Positions 54,684 through 63,892 of a stretch of DNA of 64,000 nt are shown here, piece after piece. A program made the translations under genes and the position numbers. The stretch's first letter is position 1, and the number at the start of each line of letters is the position of its first letter. Source of the stretch: Calditrichota bacterium (GTDB lineage: Bacteria; CLD3); assembly GCA_008501735.1 (NCBI GenBank), contig QQUF01000045.1, forward strand, positions 124,001 through 188,000. Direction: 5' to 3'. The notes below the pieces were generated by a model, which was given only the letters and a program-made list of their open reading frames with translations, ran no database searches and was not told the origin of the DNA.

Positions 54684-55280
54684 ATGTTAGACTTTTTTGG
54701 TAAATCTCCTGAAAAAGAAGATTTAAAATCTCGAACTCCTGCTGGACAGTATTTAACAACTAAATTTCCTGTTCTGACTTATGGACCAACTCCAAGAATC
54801 GACACAGAGAATTGGCAACTTAGAGTTTTTGGTGAAGTTAAAGAAGAAGTAAAATTCAATTACCAAGAATTTATGTCTCTTCCACAAGTTAAGTTTGAAT
54901 CTGACTTTCATTGTGTAACAACTTGGAGTCAGCTCGACAACACTTGGGAAGGGATTTCGACAAAAGAATTTATGAAAAAAGTGAAATTGAAACCTGAAGC
55001 GAAATTTGTTTTGTTACACTGTTACGGTGGTTACACGACAAATCTTACTCTTGAAGCGTTCGATGATGAAGACACACTTTTCGCTCACACTCACGACGGA
55101 GAACCACTTTCAGCAGAACACGGTTGGCCACTTCGTTTTGTAATTCCCAAAAAATATGCTTGGAAAAGTGCAAAATGGATAAATGGAATTGAATTCTTGA
55201 CCGAAGACAAGTTGGGATTTTGGGAAAGAAATGGTTATAATAACAATGCTGACCCTTGGAAAGAAGAAAGATTTTGGTAA
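54684..55280 (+). CDS. Sulfite-oxidase-like molybdopterin-dependent oxidoreductase
   Basis: A 198-residue protein with the SUOX/MsrP fold: LTYGPTPRIDTENWQLRVFGEV, then Cys77 in SDFHCVTTWSQLDNTWEG, the Mo-ligating Cys of the family, then LHCYGGYTTNL, LSAEHGWPLRFVIPKKYAWKSAKWINGIEFL and a C-terminal GFWERNGYN. It lacks a signal peptide and the dimerisation domain of true sulfite oxidases, so it belongs to the short cytoplasmic class of unknown substrate. Co-transcribed with the CoA ligase; a terminator follows. Confidence 0.9.
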   Translation: MLDFFGKSPEKEDLKSRTPAGQYLTTKFPVLTYGPTPRIDTENWQLRVFGEVKEEVKFNYQEFMSLPQVKFESDFHCVTTWSQLDNTWEGISTKEFMKKVKLKPEAKFVLLHCYGGYTTNLTLEAFDDEDTLFAHTHDGEPLSAEHGWPLRFVIPKKYAWKSAKWINGIEFLTEDKLGFWERNGYNNNADPWKEERFW

Positions 55281-55291
55281 ATATTCAAAAT

Positions 55292-55325
55292 AAAAAAGCC
55301 CTTTAAATTAAAAGGGCCTTTTTAT
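55292..55325 (+). terminator. Rho-independent terminator
   Basis: Stem GCCCTTT/AAAGGGC with a short AT loop, preceded by A-run and followed by TTTTTATTT. Works for the ligase/oxidoreductase unit and, read backwards, for the minus-strand gene ending at 55351. Confidence 0.85.
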
Positions 55326-55350
55326 TTCTAATTTTTTTAAAATACTCACT

Positions 55351-55902
55351 CTATGGCGTATAAGTATAAACTGTTTTCAAATTTGTGATTCCATTAATAC
55401 TCAAAGGATAATTACCAATCTTTTTGAAAGTAATCATAAACTTATTGAATTCAATATTGTTATTCGAATCGAGGTCTAACATTTCAGTGATATTACAATA
55501 AACTTTTCCGTTGTGAGCAGTTGTTAAAGAATAATGAGCTTGAAACTCTCCAATTTCACCATTGTTTCCTTGAGAAAGAATTGGAGTAATTGTGATTTCT
55601 ACAATTTCATCTTGTGGAATTGTAGCATTTAGGTCAAATTCCAATCTCGCAAAATCAATTGTTTCAGCATTTTGAACAACATTTGGAATTGAAAAATTAG
55701 TAACCTTAAAAGCTTTTAATCCTTTTGTATGGTCAATCAAATTTTGCATAAAGGAAAGATTACCCTTTAATGGACTTGAGTTTGCATTATTTGGATTTTT
55801 AGTTTGAATTTTATTTTGTGGAGTTTGTTTAACGAATTCATCAGCAAACAAACTCGAAAAAAGACCTATAAAAATTGCTAAAGTTAAAATTCTAATTTTC
55901 AT
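55351..55902 (-). CDS. Small exported protein, downstream partner of the beta-helix gene
   Basis: A 183-residue protein with a signal peptide (MKIRILTLAIFIGLFSSLFA, about 20 residues). A Gln/Asn/Lys-rich linker (residues 24-45) is followed by a beta-sandwich-like domain (FARLEFDLNATIPQDEIVEITITPIL, GEFQAHYSLTTAHNGKVYCNI, FMITFKKIGNYPLSINGI). Neither lipobox nor sorting domain is present, so it is probably periplasmic. No family recognised. It follows the T9SS beta-helix gene by 20 bases on the same strand and is probably co-expressed with it. Confidence 0.65.
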   Translation of the reverse strand: MKIRILTLAIFIGLFSSLFADEFVKQTPQNKIQTKNPNNANSSPLKGNLSFMQNLIDHTKGLKAFKVTNFSIPNVVQNAETIDFARLEFDLNATIPQDEIVEITITPILSQGNNGEIGEFQAHYSLTTAHNGKVYCNITEMLDLDSNNNIEFNKFMITFKKIGNYPLSINGITNLKTVYTYTP

Positions 55903-55922
55903 TTTATTTTAAGACCTCTTAA

Positions 55923-58900
55923 TTACTTGATTAGTAACATTTTACGTGTTTGTTTGAAGTTCTCAGAAGAAATTCTGTAAAAGTAAACTCCAGTTCCAAC
56001 AAGGTTTGAATTGTTATCTGTTCCATTCCAAGTTACTGCGTGTGAACCTGCTTTTAATTTTGAATTAGTCAATGTTTTGACATTTTGTCCCAAGATATTA
56101 AAAACTTCAATTTTGACATTTGATTCACTTGGTACAAAAAACTCAATATTCGTAGTTGGATTAAAAGGATTTGGATAATTTTGAGCTAATTTGAAAGTTC
56201 CTTTAAAGTTGCCAACTGAAATCTTTGGAATTGAACCTTCATTTGGGTCAAGATTAAGAAAACAATTTAAATCAAAATTCTTAGATGCATCTTCTACATT
56301 TTGAATCAAAGTTCCTGATGAATCTCCCCAAAAATTACCTTCTGCATTTACATAAATATTTGAATTTTCATTCCAAATGAGATTCGTAGATTTTGAAAGA
56401 TAAAATGAATTATTACCCAAATCTTCTTCACAATCCTTACCAAGATCAAAAATAAGCGAAGAACTATTATTCTCTTTAATAAAAACAGCATTATTAGTAT
56501 AGCCAGTTGAAACTTTTCTTACTTTAACTGTTGAAGAAGAAGTATTAGTATTATTCGCAAAATACATTCCATAAACACATCTATTTTCTGTGTCTTCACC
56601 TTGAATGATTGAAGGAGAAGAGTCTTCTGAATCACCAATCTCTAATTCTAAGTCAGCATTTTTATAGAAATAATAACCACCTTGAGCATAATTTTTAATT
56701 GTATTCTCAGAAAATTTAAGTTGTGGATTTGTGCATTGAGAAACATAAATTCCAAATTGTGAAGACTCATCGTTTCCTGCTGAAAGTGCAAATTTTTCAA
56801 AAACAGAAGGGTCATTTGTGTGTGCATCAATCATAAAAAGTCCGTAAGAAGCATCTTCTATAAGATTAGTTGAAAATGTATCAACGTGAGAATTTTTATA
56901 GTAAATACCTTTTAAAGCACTCATAGAATTTGAATTTTTATAGAAATTTTTGGAAATTTTTCCACCAGTCTTAATTCCTGAGTTTTCAATAGATATCGCA
57001 TTAGTTTTTGCACCAAAGATTAAGTTCCCATAAACTTCCAACTCTTCTTCAATACCACTTAACTGTATTGGAGCTTCTACCTCGTGGAATAAGTTTAATT
57101 TTAAATCTGCTGCCCAATTTCTAACAACAATTCCTGAACCATTTAAATTTTTAAAGAAATTATCTTTTATCAAATAAGCTTCTTCAATATCTGCTTTTGT
57201 ATCACCTTCGAGATAAATTCCTGTTGATGAAGTTGATTGGTTTGGGTTTGAAAACAAATTGTTTGAAACACTTATTTCAAGGTCGTTCTCTTTAGAGTAA
57301 AGAGCGTAATCATCAAAACCGACAAATAAATTATCTTCAATTTTAAATTCAGTTGCAGAATTAGGGTCTTCGATTTCAACTCCGATTTTTGCATTTTCAA
57401 TAATTGCCCAATTTAAATTCTGGTCTGTTGAAGAACTTAAAAATCTAATCCCATACCATTTTGTTATTGAACTATTAGTTTTGAAAATAGTTGGCTGAGT
57501 AGAATTAGTATCAATATCTTGAACCATCACAATAGTTCCTTTACAAATAACCTCAACTAAATTTGCATCTGCTTCATCACTTGTTGAAGGGCTTGTTCCA
57601 TTTTGAGCAGTAATTAAAACTTGAGTTCCTTCTTTAATAAAAAGAGTATCGGAGGCACTAACAATAAAATCATTTTTAAGAATAATATTTCCGTTCCAAG
57701 TCTCATTTCCACTTGTACTTCTTCCATTGATTACTTCTGAAATATTTATTCCAGCTTCAAAAAGTCCGCCATTGTGACCCATATTTGGATATTTACCAAA
57801 AGGGAAACGCTCAGTGCTGGCAACACCAAATTCTGATAAATCTTTGTGAGAAATATTTGTTGAAGAAAAACCTGAGCCTTCACTTGCAGCTCCAGTTCCA
57901 AATTCACTCATTGGAACACGTGTTGTGATTACAGTTTGAAAAGTTCCTTGTTGGGCATTATAATTTCCAATTCCCTCTTCATCTAAATCATCAATTTGGA
58001 TAATTGTTTCTTCAAATGGCTCCAAATCTTGAACTTTAAAAGAGTTAATCGGATAAACAGGATTTACTTCAATAATTCCCCATTGTGCTTCAGGACGATT
58101 TGGAAAAGTAACTGGAGGTTTATCAACAAATTCTTCTAGAACTGAGCCAATTGAACGTTCTGCATAAACGAAATCAGAACCACCTAAATTATGATAAGGT
58201 GTAAAGAATGTAGAATTTGGAACGTTTGGAGGAAGAATACTAAATTCTGCCAAAGTCTCAAATTTAATTTCTTCACCATAAGCATTTGAACTTTCGTCAG
58301 AAATTATAATTCCTGATTCAGGTCTGTGAGGAACAGTTGGAATTAAATCTTTATCTCCAGTTCCTTTGTCAATACAAGGTGAAGAAGTAATTCCAACAAA
58401 TACATCATTGTTAGTTTCGTCAAAATTTGAAGTAAGTTTGTAATCTATTGTGTCAGCAAACATTGGGTCTTGATAAATACAAGCAAACATTTTAAAGAGA
58501 TTAGAATCTGCTTGACTAATTCCTGTTGTGTTATGAAAGCAACTGGAGATTACATAAAGAGAATCAAATTTTGTTGAAGTTGTATCTAATCCCCAACTGC
58601 CATTTGATACAATGTTATTTTGGAAAATAGCGGAACCGAATGCGTAAGTTGAATCAGAAATTTCGTTTGTTAAAACCTTATCTACATTCACAAAAGTATT
58701 GTTTTTAATTCTCGCTACTTTTAACGAATCCCCAACAATTCCATAATCTCCATTTATAAAAAGGTTATTTTGAATCATTGTAAATTTATTTGCAAGTATA
58801 GAAAATTCCGAGCAATTAAAACGTGATGCGATAACCCCATTAATTGAAGAAGTGTTATTAAACACAACTCCTCTTTCACAGTTATCAAACTCTAAGCCTC

Positions 58901-59285
58901 TGATAATTACAACTGAAGAAGTTGAATCTTGAAAAATTCCCGTTTTAGCATTTGAGATTTTAACATTTCCCATTTTATGCTTTGCAGTCTTTTCAAAAAA
59001 CAGCCCTTTCCAACTCCCACTTCCCAATAAAGTATTAAATTCAATTTGATTAGAAGATGTTCCCTCAGCAACTAACTTTGAGTCGTTTTCAATAAAAATA
59101 CCCTTGTTTAGCCCGATAGTTACTTTAACACCAGAATTTATTGTTAATGTAGCTCCATTTTTTATTGTCGCACCGAATAGCAATGTTTGATTTGATGTCC
59201 AAGTTGTGTCTGACGTAATTGTCATACTTAAAACAAAACTTGGTATCAAAAGCATAAATGCTATTTGAATAAAAAATTTTGACAT
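55923..59285 (-). CDS. Secreted right-handed beta-helix protein with T9SS sorting domain
   Basis: A 1120-residue exported protein with a signal peptide (1-20). Two beta-helix regions (about 25-270 and 530-1000) show regular short coils such as LVAEGTSSNQIEFN, IENAKIGVEIED, FKIEDNLFVGFDDYALYSKEN and VSNNLFSNPNQS, typical of parallel beta-helix repeats and pectate-lyase-like surface proteins. Between them is a large non-repetitive part. The tail is a T9SS type A domain (LAQNYPNPFNPTTNIEFFVPSESNVKIEVFNILGQ...GTGVYFYRIS). No catalytic residues of a polysaccharide lyase are evident; carbohydrate or matrix binding is the likely role. Confidence 0.88.
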   Translation of the reverse strand: MSKFFIQIAFMLLIPSFVLSMTITSDTTWTSNQTLLFGATIKNGATLTINSGVKVTIGLNKGIFIENDSKLVAEGTSSNQIEFNTLLGSGSWKGLFFEKTAKHKMGNVKISNAKTGIFQDSTSSVVIIRGLEFDNCERGVVFNNTSSINGVIASRFNCSEFSILANKFTMIQNNLFINGDYGIVGDSLKVARIKNNTFVNVDKVLTNEISDSTYAFGSAIFQNNIVSNGSWGLDTTSTKFDSLYVISSCFHNTTGISQADSNLFKMFACIYQDPMFADTIDYKLTSNFDETNNDVFVGITSSPCIDKGTGDKDLIPTVPHRPESGIIISDESSNAYGEEIKFETLAEFSILPPNVPNSTFFTPYHNLGGSDFVYAERSIGSVLEEFVDKPPVTFPNRPEAQWGIIEVNPVYPINSFKVQDLEPFEETIIQIDDLDEEGIGNYNAQQGTFQTVITTRVPMSEFGTGAASEGSGFSSTNISHKDLSEFGVASTERFPFGKYPNMGHNGGLFEAGINISEVINGRSTSGNETWNGNIILKNDFIVSASDTLFIKEGTQVLITAQNGTSPSTSDEADANLVEVICKGTIVMVQDIDTNSTQPTIFKTNSSITKWYGIRFLSSSTDQNLNWAIIENAKIGVEIEDPNSATEFKIEDNLFVGFDDYALYSKENDLEISVSNNLFSNPNQSTSSTGIYLEGDTKADIEEAYLIKDNFFKNLNGSGIVVRNWAADLKLNLFHEVEAPIQLSGIEEELEVYGNLIFGAKTNAISIENSGIKTGGKISKNFYKNSNSMSALKGIYYKNSHVDTFSTNLIEDASYGLFMIDAHTNDPSVFEKFALSAGNDESSQFGIYVSQCTNPQLKFSENTIKNYAQGGYYFYKNADLELEIGDSEDSSPSIIQGEDTENRCVYGMYFANNTNTSSSTVKVRKVSTGYTNNAVFIKENNSSSLIFDLGKDCEEDLGNNSFYLSKSTNLIWNENSNIYVNAEGNFWGDSSGTLIQNVEDASKNFDLNCFLNLDPNEGSIPKISVGNFKGTFKLAQNYPNPFNPTTNIEFFVPSESNVKIEVFNILGQNVKTLTNSKLKAGSHAVTWNGTDNNSNLVGTGVYFYRISSENFKQTRKMLLIK

Positions 59286-59332
59286 TTTTTGTTTACTCCC
59301 TACGATAAAACTAAAATTTTATTTCGTTCAAA

Positions 59333-59413
59333 TGATAAATCAAGCTAATTTAATTTGTTTACTCTCCAAATCAAACTAAAATAAATTTTGATAAATCAAG
59401 TTAATTTAATTTT
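59333..59413. repeat. Imperfect direct repeat in a divergent promoter region
   Basis: Two copies of TGATAAATCAAGYTAATTTA (59333 and 59389) with the same ATTT continuation occur about 57 bases apart in the 262-base gap between the divergent beta-helix and esterase T9SS genes. They differ at one base over more than 20. They may be binding sites or recombination leftovers. Confidence 0.5.
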
Positions 59414-59547
59414 AGTATTGATAAAAAAAAACAAATACAATTATATCTATAAAAAGAAAAATTCAAAAAGTTTAAATTTTATTAACCTTTTTGTAAATTG
59501 CCTAATCCATTTGTAAAAAACTATCAAAATTTAAAGGTCTGTATTTA

Positions 59548-61008
59548 ATGCAAAATTTATTTTCAATTTCTTTCTTCCTTTTAGTTTCTTCCTCAACATT
59601 TGCACAATTTAATAATTTCAATGACTTTCTTTCCCAAGTAAATTCGGCACAAAGTAGTCAGAAACAACAAATAATTGACTCATTCATTTCATTCGCTCAA
59701 AATAACGGTGGTATTCCATATATCGAAAATGATACAACCGCTTATTTTCTTCACGACGGAACTGCAAGTGGTGTTCAAGTTCCTGGAGATTTCAACAGTT
59801 GGAACCCAAATTTGGCTAATACTACATTAATCAGTGGAACAACTTTTCGGTTTAGAAAGGAAAATTTCCCTTCCGACTCTAGGCTTGATTACAAGTTTGT
59901 CGCAAATGGGAATTGGGTTTTAGACCCATTAAATTCAAAAACTGTAAGTGGAGGTTTTGGACCAAATTCTGAGCTTTCGATGCCAAATTACGTCCAACCT
60001 TCTGAAATTGAATTCGACCCAAATATTTCTCACGGCACATTAACTAATTTTCAATTTACAAGCTCAATTCTCAGTAACACTCGCCAAATTCACATTTATC
60101 TACCAGCGAATTACTCGCCTTCAAGTTCTTATCCAACTGTTTACTTTCAAGACGGAACAGAAACAAAAAATCTTGGCTCAATCAAAAATGTTCTCGACAA
60201 TTTAATTGCACAAAATGAGATTCAAGAAATTATCGCAGTTTTAGTAACCCCAATAGACCGAATGGCTGAGTACACAATGAATCCAAATTACGCTAATTTC
60301 TTTGCAAACGAGCTTGTTCCTCATATAGACTCAACTTATTCAACAATTCAAAATCCAAATTCAAGAGCTGTTGCAGGTGCTTCACTTGGAGGTTTAGTTT
60401 CATTTTACATTTCTTACTCTTACCCAAATGTTTTCGGAAAAGCTGCTGGGCAATCAAGTTCATTTTGGTGGAACAACGAAGCAATGATTTCACAAATCCA
60501 AAATGGAAACACTGGAAACATCGATTTTTATTTTGATGTAGGAACTTTTAATGACGGACTTCCTGAAAATCAATTAATGGAAACCGCACTACAAAATAAA
60601 GGTTACAACTATCAAATGAAAGTTTGGAATGAAGGACACAGTTGGGGAAATTGGAGAGCTCACTACGATGATTTCCTAAAGTTTTTTTTTGCCTCGACAG
60701 TAAGTGTAAATGAAAATCAAAATGAGATTCCAAATAAAATCACTCTTGAACAAAACTTCCCAAATCCTTTTAACCCAACAACTGTTATTAATTACGAATT
60801 ACAAATTACGAATTACGAAAATGCAAAACTTACAGTCTTTAACATTCTTGGTGAGAAAGTAAAAGAATTTGAACTTACCCAAAACAAAGGTTCGGTTACT
60901 TGGAATGGAACAGATTTTAGCGGAAAAGAAGTGTCAAGTGGAATTTATTTCTACCGTTTAGAATATGGAAGTTTTTTTCAAACACGAAAAATGCTCTTTT
61001 TAAAGTAA
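59548..61008 (+). CDS. Secreted Fes-like esterase with CBM48-like domain and T9SS sorting domain
   Basis: A 486-residue exported alpha/beta hydrolase; AAGG precedes the ATG and the signal peptide ends at TFAQ. Residues 65-135 resemble an N-terminal CBM48/isoamylase-like sandwich (GVQVPGDFNSWNP, RLDYKFVANGNWVLDP). The esterase part (about 160-390) has the nucleophile Ser279 in AGASLGG, an acid in DVGTFND and the catalytic His in NEGHSWGNWR, as in enterochelin-esterase and feruloyl-esterase-like enzymes. The tail is a T9SS type A domain (LEQNFPNPFNPTTVINYELQITNYENAKLTVFNILGE). It probably cleaves ester bonds in polysaccharides or siderophores outside the cell. Confidence 0.9.
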   Translation: MQNLFSISFFLLVSSSTFAQFNNFNDFLSQVNSAQSSQKQQIIDSFISFAQNNGGIPYIENDTTAYFLHDGTASGVQVPGDFNSWNPNLANTTLISGTTFRFRKENFPSDSRLDYKFVANGNWVLDPLNSKTVSGGFGPNSELSMPNYVQPSEIEFDPNISHGTLTNFQFTSSILSNTRQIHIYLPANYSPSSSYPTVYFQDGTETKNLGSIKNVLDNLIAQNEIQEIIAVLVTPIDRMAEYTMNPNYANFFANELVPHIDSTYSTIQNPNSRAVAGASLGGLVSFYISYSYPNVFGKAAGQSSSFWWNNEAMISQIQNGNTGNIDFYFDVGTFNDGLPENQLMETALQNKGYNYQMKVWNEGHSWGNWRAHYDDFLKFFFASTVSVNENQNEIPNKITLEQNFPNPFNPTTVINYELQITNYENAKLTVFNILGEKVKEFELTQNKGSVTWNGTDFSGKEVSSGIYFYRLEYGSFFQTRKMLFLK

Positions 61009-61034
61009 AAAATCAAAATTGATTGGCTAACAAA

Positions 61035-61550
61035 ATGCTAAAATTTACAATCTTAATTCTTATACTTGGATTATTTGCAACTATGATTTCAGCACAGGAA
61101 AATGAAAGTCCAAAATCTCCTTGTGATTTTACCGAAGCAAAACAATTTGATTTTTGGGTAGGTGAATGGAACTTAACTTGGGCTGACAGTGGCAAAGGTT
61201 TTAACAAAGTCGAAAAAATTTTAGGAAGTTGTGTAATTCAAGAAAATTTTGACGGACTTGAATCTACTCCACTCAAAGGAATTAGCGTTTCGACTTACAA
61301 TAAAAATTTGAAAAAATGGCAACAAACTTGGGTTGACAACAGTGGAGCTTACTTAGATTTCGTCGGAGAATTTGCAGATGGAAAAATGATTCTTGCAAGA
61401 GAATTTACTGGAAAAGAAGGTAAAAAAATTATGCAAAGAATGGTTTGGTTTAATATTACAAAAAATACTTTGAATTGGAATTGGGAACGTTCTTTAGATG
61501 AAGGAAAAACTTGGAAGCCACTTTGGCAAATACATTACACAAGAAAATAA
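61035..61550 (+). CDS. Exported DUF1579-like protein
   Basis: I choose ATG 61035 (171 residues), giving a clean signal peptide (MLKFTILILILGLFATMISAQ); TTG 61023 is a possible earlier start. The mature domain reads FDFWVGEWNLTWAD, ILGSCVIQENFDG, GISVSTYNKNLKKWQQTWVDNSG, and WNWERSLDEGKTWKPLWQIHY, a beta-barrel pattern shared with a broad family of about 170-residue proteins of unknown function (often labelled DUF1579). Likely a periplasmic ligand-binding protein. It follows the esterase gene closely and may be co-transcribed with it and pgi. Confidence 0.78.
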   Translation: MLKFTILILILGLFATMISAQENESPKSPCDFTEAKQFDFWVGEWNLTWADSGKGFNKVEKILGSCVIQENFDGLESTPLKGISVSTYNKNLKKWQQTWVDNSGAYLDFVGEFADGKMILAREFTGKEGKKIMQRMVWFNITKNTLNWNWERSLDEGKTWKPLWQIHYTRK

Positions 61551-61593
61551 AATTAGATTAAACTTTGAATTTATGTAAAAATTGGAGCTTTAA

Positions 61594-62877
61594 ATGTCTC
61601 AGATAAATGTAAACTTTAACAACTTGAATCAATTTATTTCTGATTCTGATTTCGCAAACTTGCAAGAAAAAATAAACCTTGCACACAACGATTTGCATTC
61701 TAAAACAGGAAGAGGAAATGATTATTTAGGTTGGTTAGACTTACCACAAAACTTTCCAGTTGATTTGATGCAAAGAATCACCGAAGCTACAGAACGTTAC
61801 CGAAAACTTTATGACACTTTTGTTGTAATTGGAATTGGTGGCTCTTACTTAGGAGCAAAAGCAATTATTGAATCACTTTCAACTCCATTTGGAGAACCAA
61901 AAAGTGAAGTCATTTTTGCTGGGCACACTTTGAGTTCTCATTACCATTCTTCACTTTTAGAATATTTGAAAACGAAAAACCCTGCTGTCGTTGTGATTTC
62001 AAAATCAGGAACTACAACTGAACCTGCAATTGCTTTTCGGCTTTTAAAAGATTTTTTGAGAACCAACTTTCCAAATGACTACAAACAAAGAATAATGGCA
62101 ATAACGGACTCATCGAAGGGTACTTTGAGAAACTTTGCCGATATGGAAGGTTACACAACTTTTTCGATTCCTGACGATGTTGGCGGAAGGTTCTCAGTTT
62201 TAACTCCAGTTGGTTTAGTGCCAATTGCTTTAGCTGGTTTTGAAATTGCCCAATTAGTAGAAGGAGCTGCTTCACTTTCAGTTGACACAGAAACAGATTT
62301 AGAAAAGAATCAAATTTACAAGTATGCAGCAGCTCGTTACCTTTTACACGAGCAAGGTAAAAGTATGGAAATTCTTTCTTATTTTGAGCCAAGACTTTCC
62401 TTTTTTGCAGAATGGTGGAAACAACTTTTTGGCGAAAGTGAAGGCAAAGAAAACAAAGGTCTTTTTCCAGCTTCAGCTTGTTTTACGACAGATTTGCACT
62501 CGCTTGGTCAATACATTCAAGAAGGTAAAAGGAATTTCTTTGAGACTTTTTTGACAGTTGCCGAACAACCTCACTCTTTGAAACTAAAAAAAGAACAATT
62601 CAACACTGACAAACTGAACTACTTGGAAGGAAAGTCCTTAGACTTTGTAAACCAAAAAGCCTTTGAAGGAACAGCCGAAGCTCATCTTGAAGGAAACGTC
62701 CCAAATTTAGAAATTCGGTTGTCTCACATTGATGAATTTACGCTCGGACAGTTAATTTATTTTTATGAAAAAGCAGTGGCAATCGGAGGTTACTTACTTG
62801 AAGTAAATCCTTTCGACCAACCTGGAGTTGAACTTTATAAAAAAAATATGTTCCGTCTCCTTGGTAAGCCTTCTTAA
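61594..62877 (+). CDS. pgi: Glucose-6-phosphate isomerase
   Basis: A 427-residue glycolytic enzyme that interconverts glucose 6-phosphate and fructose 6-phosphate; GGAG precedes the ATG. Two SIS domains are visible: VVIGIGGSYLGAKAIIESL, VISKSGTTTEPAIAFRLL, the PGI signature DDVGGRFSVLTPVGLVP, then TTDLHSLGQYIQEGKRNFFETF (base region) and a C-terminal NPFDQPGVELYKK, which contains the catalytic Lys region. The compact size matches the Bacillus-type PGI of about 440-450 residues. Preceded by an exported gene and followed by a clear terminator. Confidence 0.96.
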   Translation: MSQINVNFNNLNQFISDSDFANLQEKINLAHNDLHSKTGRGNDYLGWLDLPQNFPVDLMQRITEATERYRKLYDTFVVIGIGGSYLGAKAIIESLSTPFGEPKSEVIFAGHTLSSHYHSSLLEYLKTKNPAVVVISKSGTTTEPAIAFRLLKDFLRTNFPNDYKQRIMAITDSSKGTLRNFADMEGYTTFSIPDDVGGRFSVLTPVGLVPIALAGFEIAQLVEGAASLSVDTETDLEKNQIYKYAAARYLLHEQGKSMEILSYFEPRLSFFAEWWKQLFGESEGKENKGLFPASACFTTDLHSLGQYIQEGKRNFFETFLTVAEQPHSLKLKKEQFNTDKLNYLEGKSLDFVNQKAFEGTAEAHLEGNVPNLEIRLSHIDEFTLGQLIYFYEKAVAIGGYLLEVNPFDQPGVELYKKNMFRLLGKPS

Positions 62878-62950
62878 ATGATTGATGTTTAATGAATAAT
62901 TCTCAAATGAATTTGTTAAATACCCCATAAACTCAATTATCAAAATTTAA

Positions 62951-62986
62951 AATACTTAGTAAGTTCATTCTACTAAGTATTTTTTA
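62951..62986 (+). terminator. Rho-independent terminator after pgi
   Basis: Perfect 11-bp stem AATACTTAGTA/TACTAAGTATT with a 9-base loop and a run of six T, lying 74 bases after pgi and 16 bases before the lipoprotein gene. Confidence 0.85.
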
Positions 62987-63001
62987 AGAAAGAACGAAAC
63001 A

Positions 63002-63892
63002 ATGAAAATTCTAATTTTGTCTTTTAGTGCAATCCTAATTTTGGGTTGTAAACAAGCAAACAGCGGTGAAAATTCAAAGCCTTCTTCAAATGAATTTAAT
63101 AATTATTGGTATTCAGGAAAAGCTGAGTTGACGAGTTACGAATTAGAACAGGCTCGTTATGGAGAAATACACAAAGGTGAAGCCGTTTTGATTTTTGTAA
63201 CTGAGGATTTTTGGAAGGACAAACAAGTCAAATACGAATTTGGTGAAAAAACAGACAAAGTAACTCCAATTTTAAAATTGAATTTTGAAAGAAAATTTAA
63301 CACTGGAATTTATCCTTACTCAATGATGACTTCCATTTTTACTCCAACAAGTGGTGAAAAGACTTTAAAAATTACTTCAACTTCTCAAGAGTGGTGCGGA
63401 CACACTTTCCTGCAACTAAATTTGAGAAGTGAAAGTTACGAATCTCAACTCTTTTCATACTTTCAAGGAGAAGGAGACAAAAAGTCTAAAATTAAAACTA
63501 AAATGCTTGAAGATGAGATTTGGACAAAAATTAGATTGAATCCTGAAACTTTGCCGATTGGAGAAATTGAACTAATTCCAAGTACAACTTATTCAAGACT
63601 TAAACATCAACAATTAAAATCTGAAAAAGCCGTTGCAAAAATAACTGTTAATGGAACCACTAAAACTTACGAATTGAGTTACAAAGATTTCCAAAGAAAA
63701 TTAAAAATTAATTTCAATTCAAAATTCCCATTTGAAATACAAAGTTGGGAAGAAACTCACTTAAGTGGTTTCGGGAATCCTAAACTTTTAACAACAAAAG
63801 GTACCAAAAAGAAATCAATAAAATTGGATTACTGGAGCAAAAATTCCGTTGCTGATTCTACTTACCGAAAATCACTCGGATTGAACCCATAA
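63002..63892 (+). CDS. Exported lipoprotein of a conserved Bacteroidota family
   Basis: A 296-residue lipoprotein with lipobox ILGC|K (Cys16). The mature part starts NNYWYSGKAELTSYELEQARYGEIHKGEAVLIFVTEDF, a strongly conserved block I recall from Bacteroidota proteins that databases sometimes mislabel as septum formation inhibitor Maf; it has no Maf pyrophosphatase motif. Later segments (YSMMTSIFTP, TSTSQEWCGHTF, LNLRSESYESQLFSYF) are conserved-looking beta-strand repeats. Function unknown; its place just behind a terminator suggests its own promoter is inside the terminator region or that read-through drives it. The last 108 bases of the window show no gene. Confidence 0.8.
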   Translation: MKILILSFSAILILGCKQANSGENSKPSSNEFNNYWYSGKAELTSYELEQARYGEIHKGEAVLIFVTEDFWKDKQVKYEFGEKTDKVTPILKLNFERKFNTGIYPYSMMTSIFTPTSGEKTLKITSTSQEWCGHTFLQLNLRSESYESQLFSYFQGEGDKKSKIKTKMLEDEIWTKIRLNPETLPIGEIELIPSTTYSRLKHQQLKSEKAVAKITVNGTTKTYELSYKDFQRKLKINFNSKFPFEIQSWEETHLSGFGNPKLLTTKGTKKKSIKLDYWSKNSVADSTYRKSLGLNP

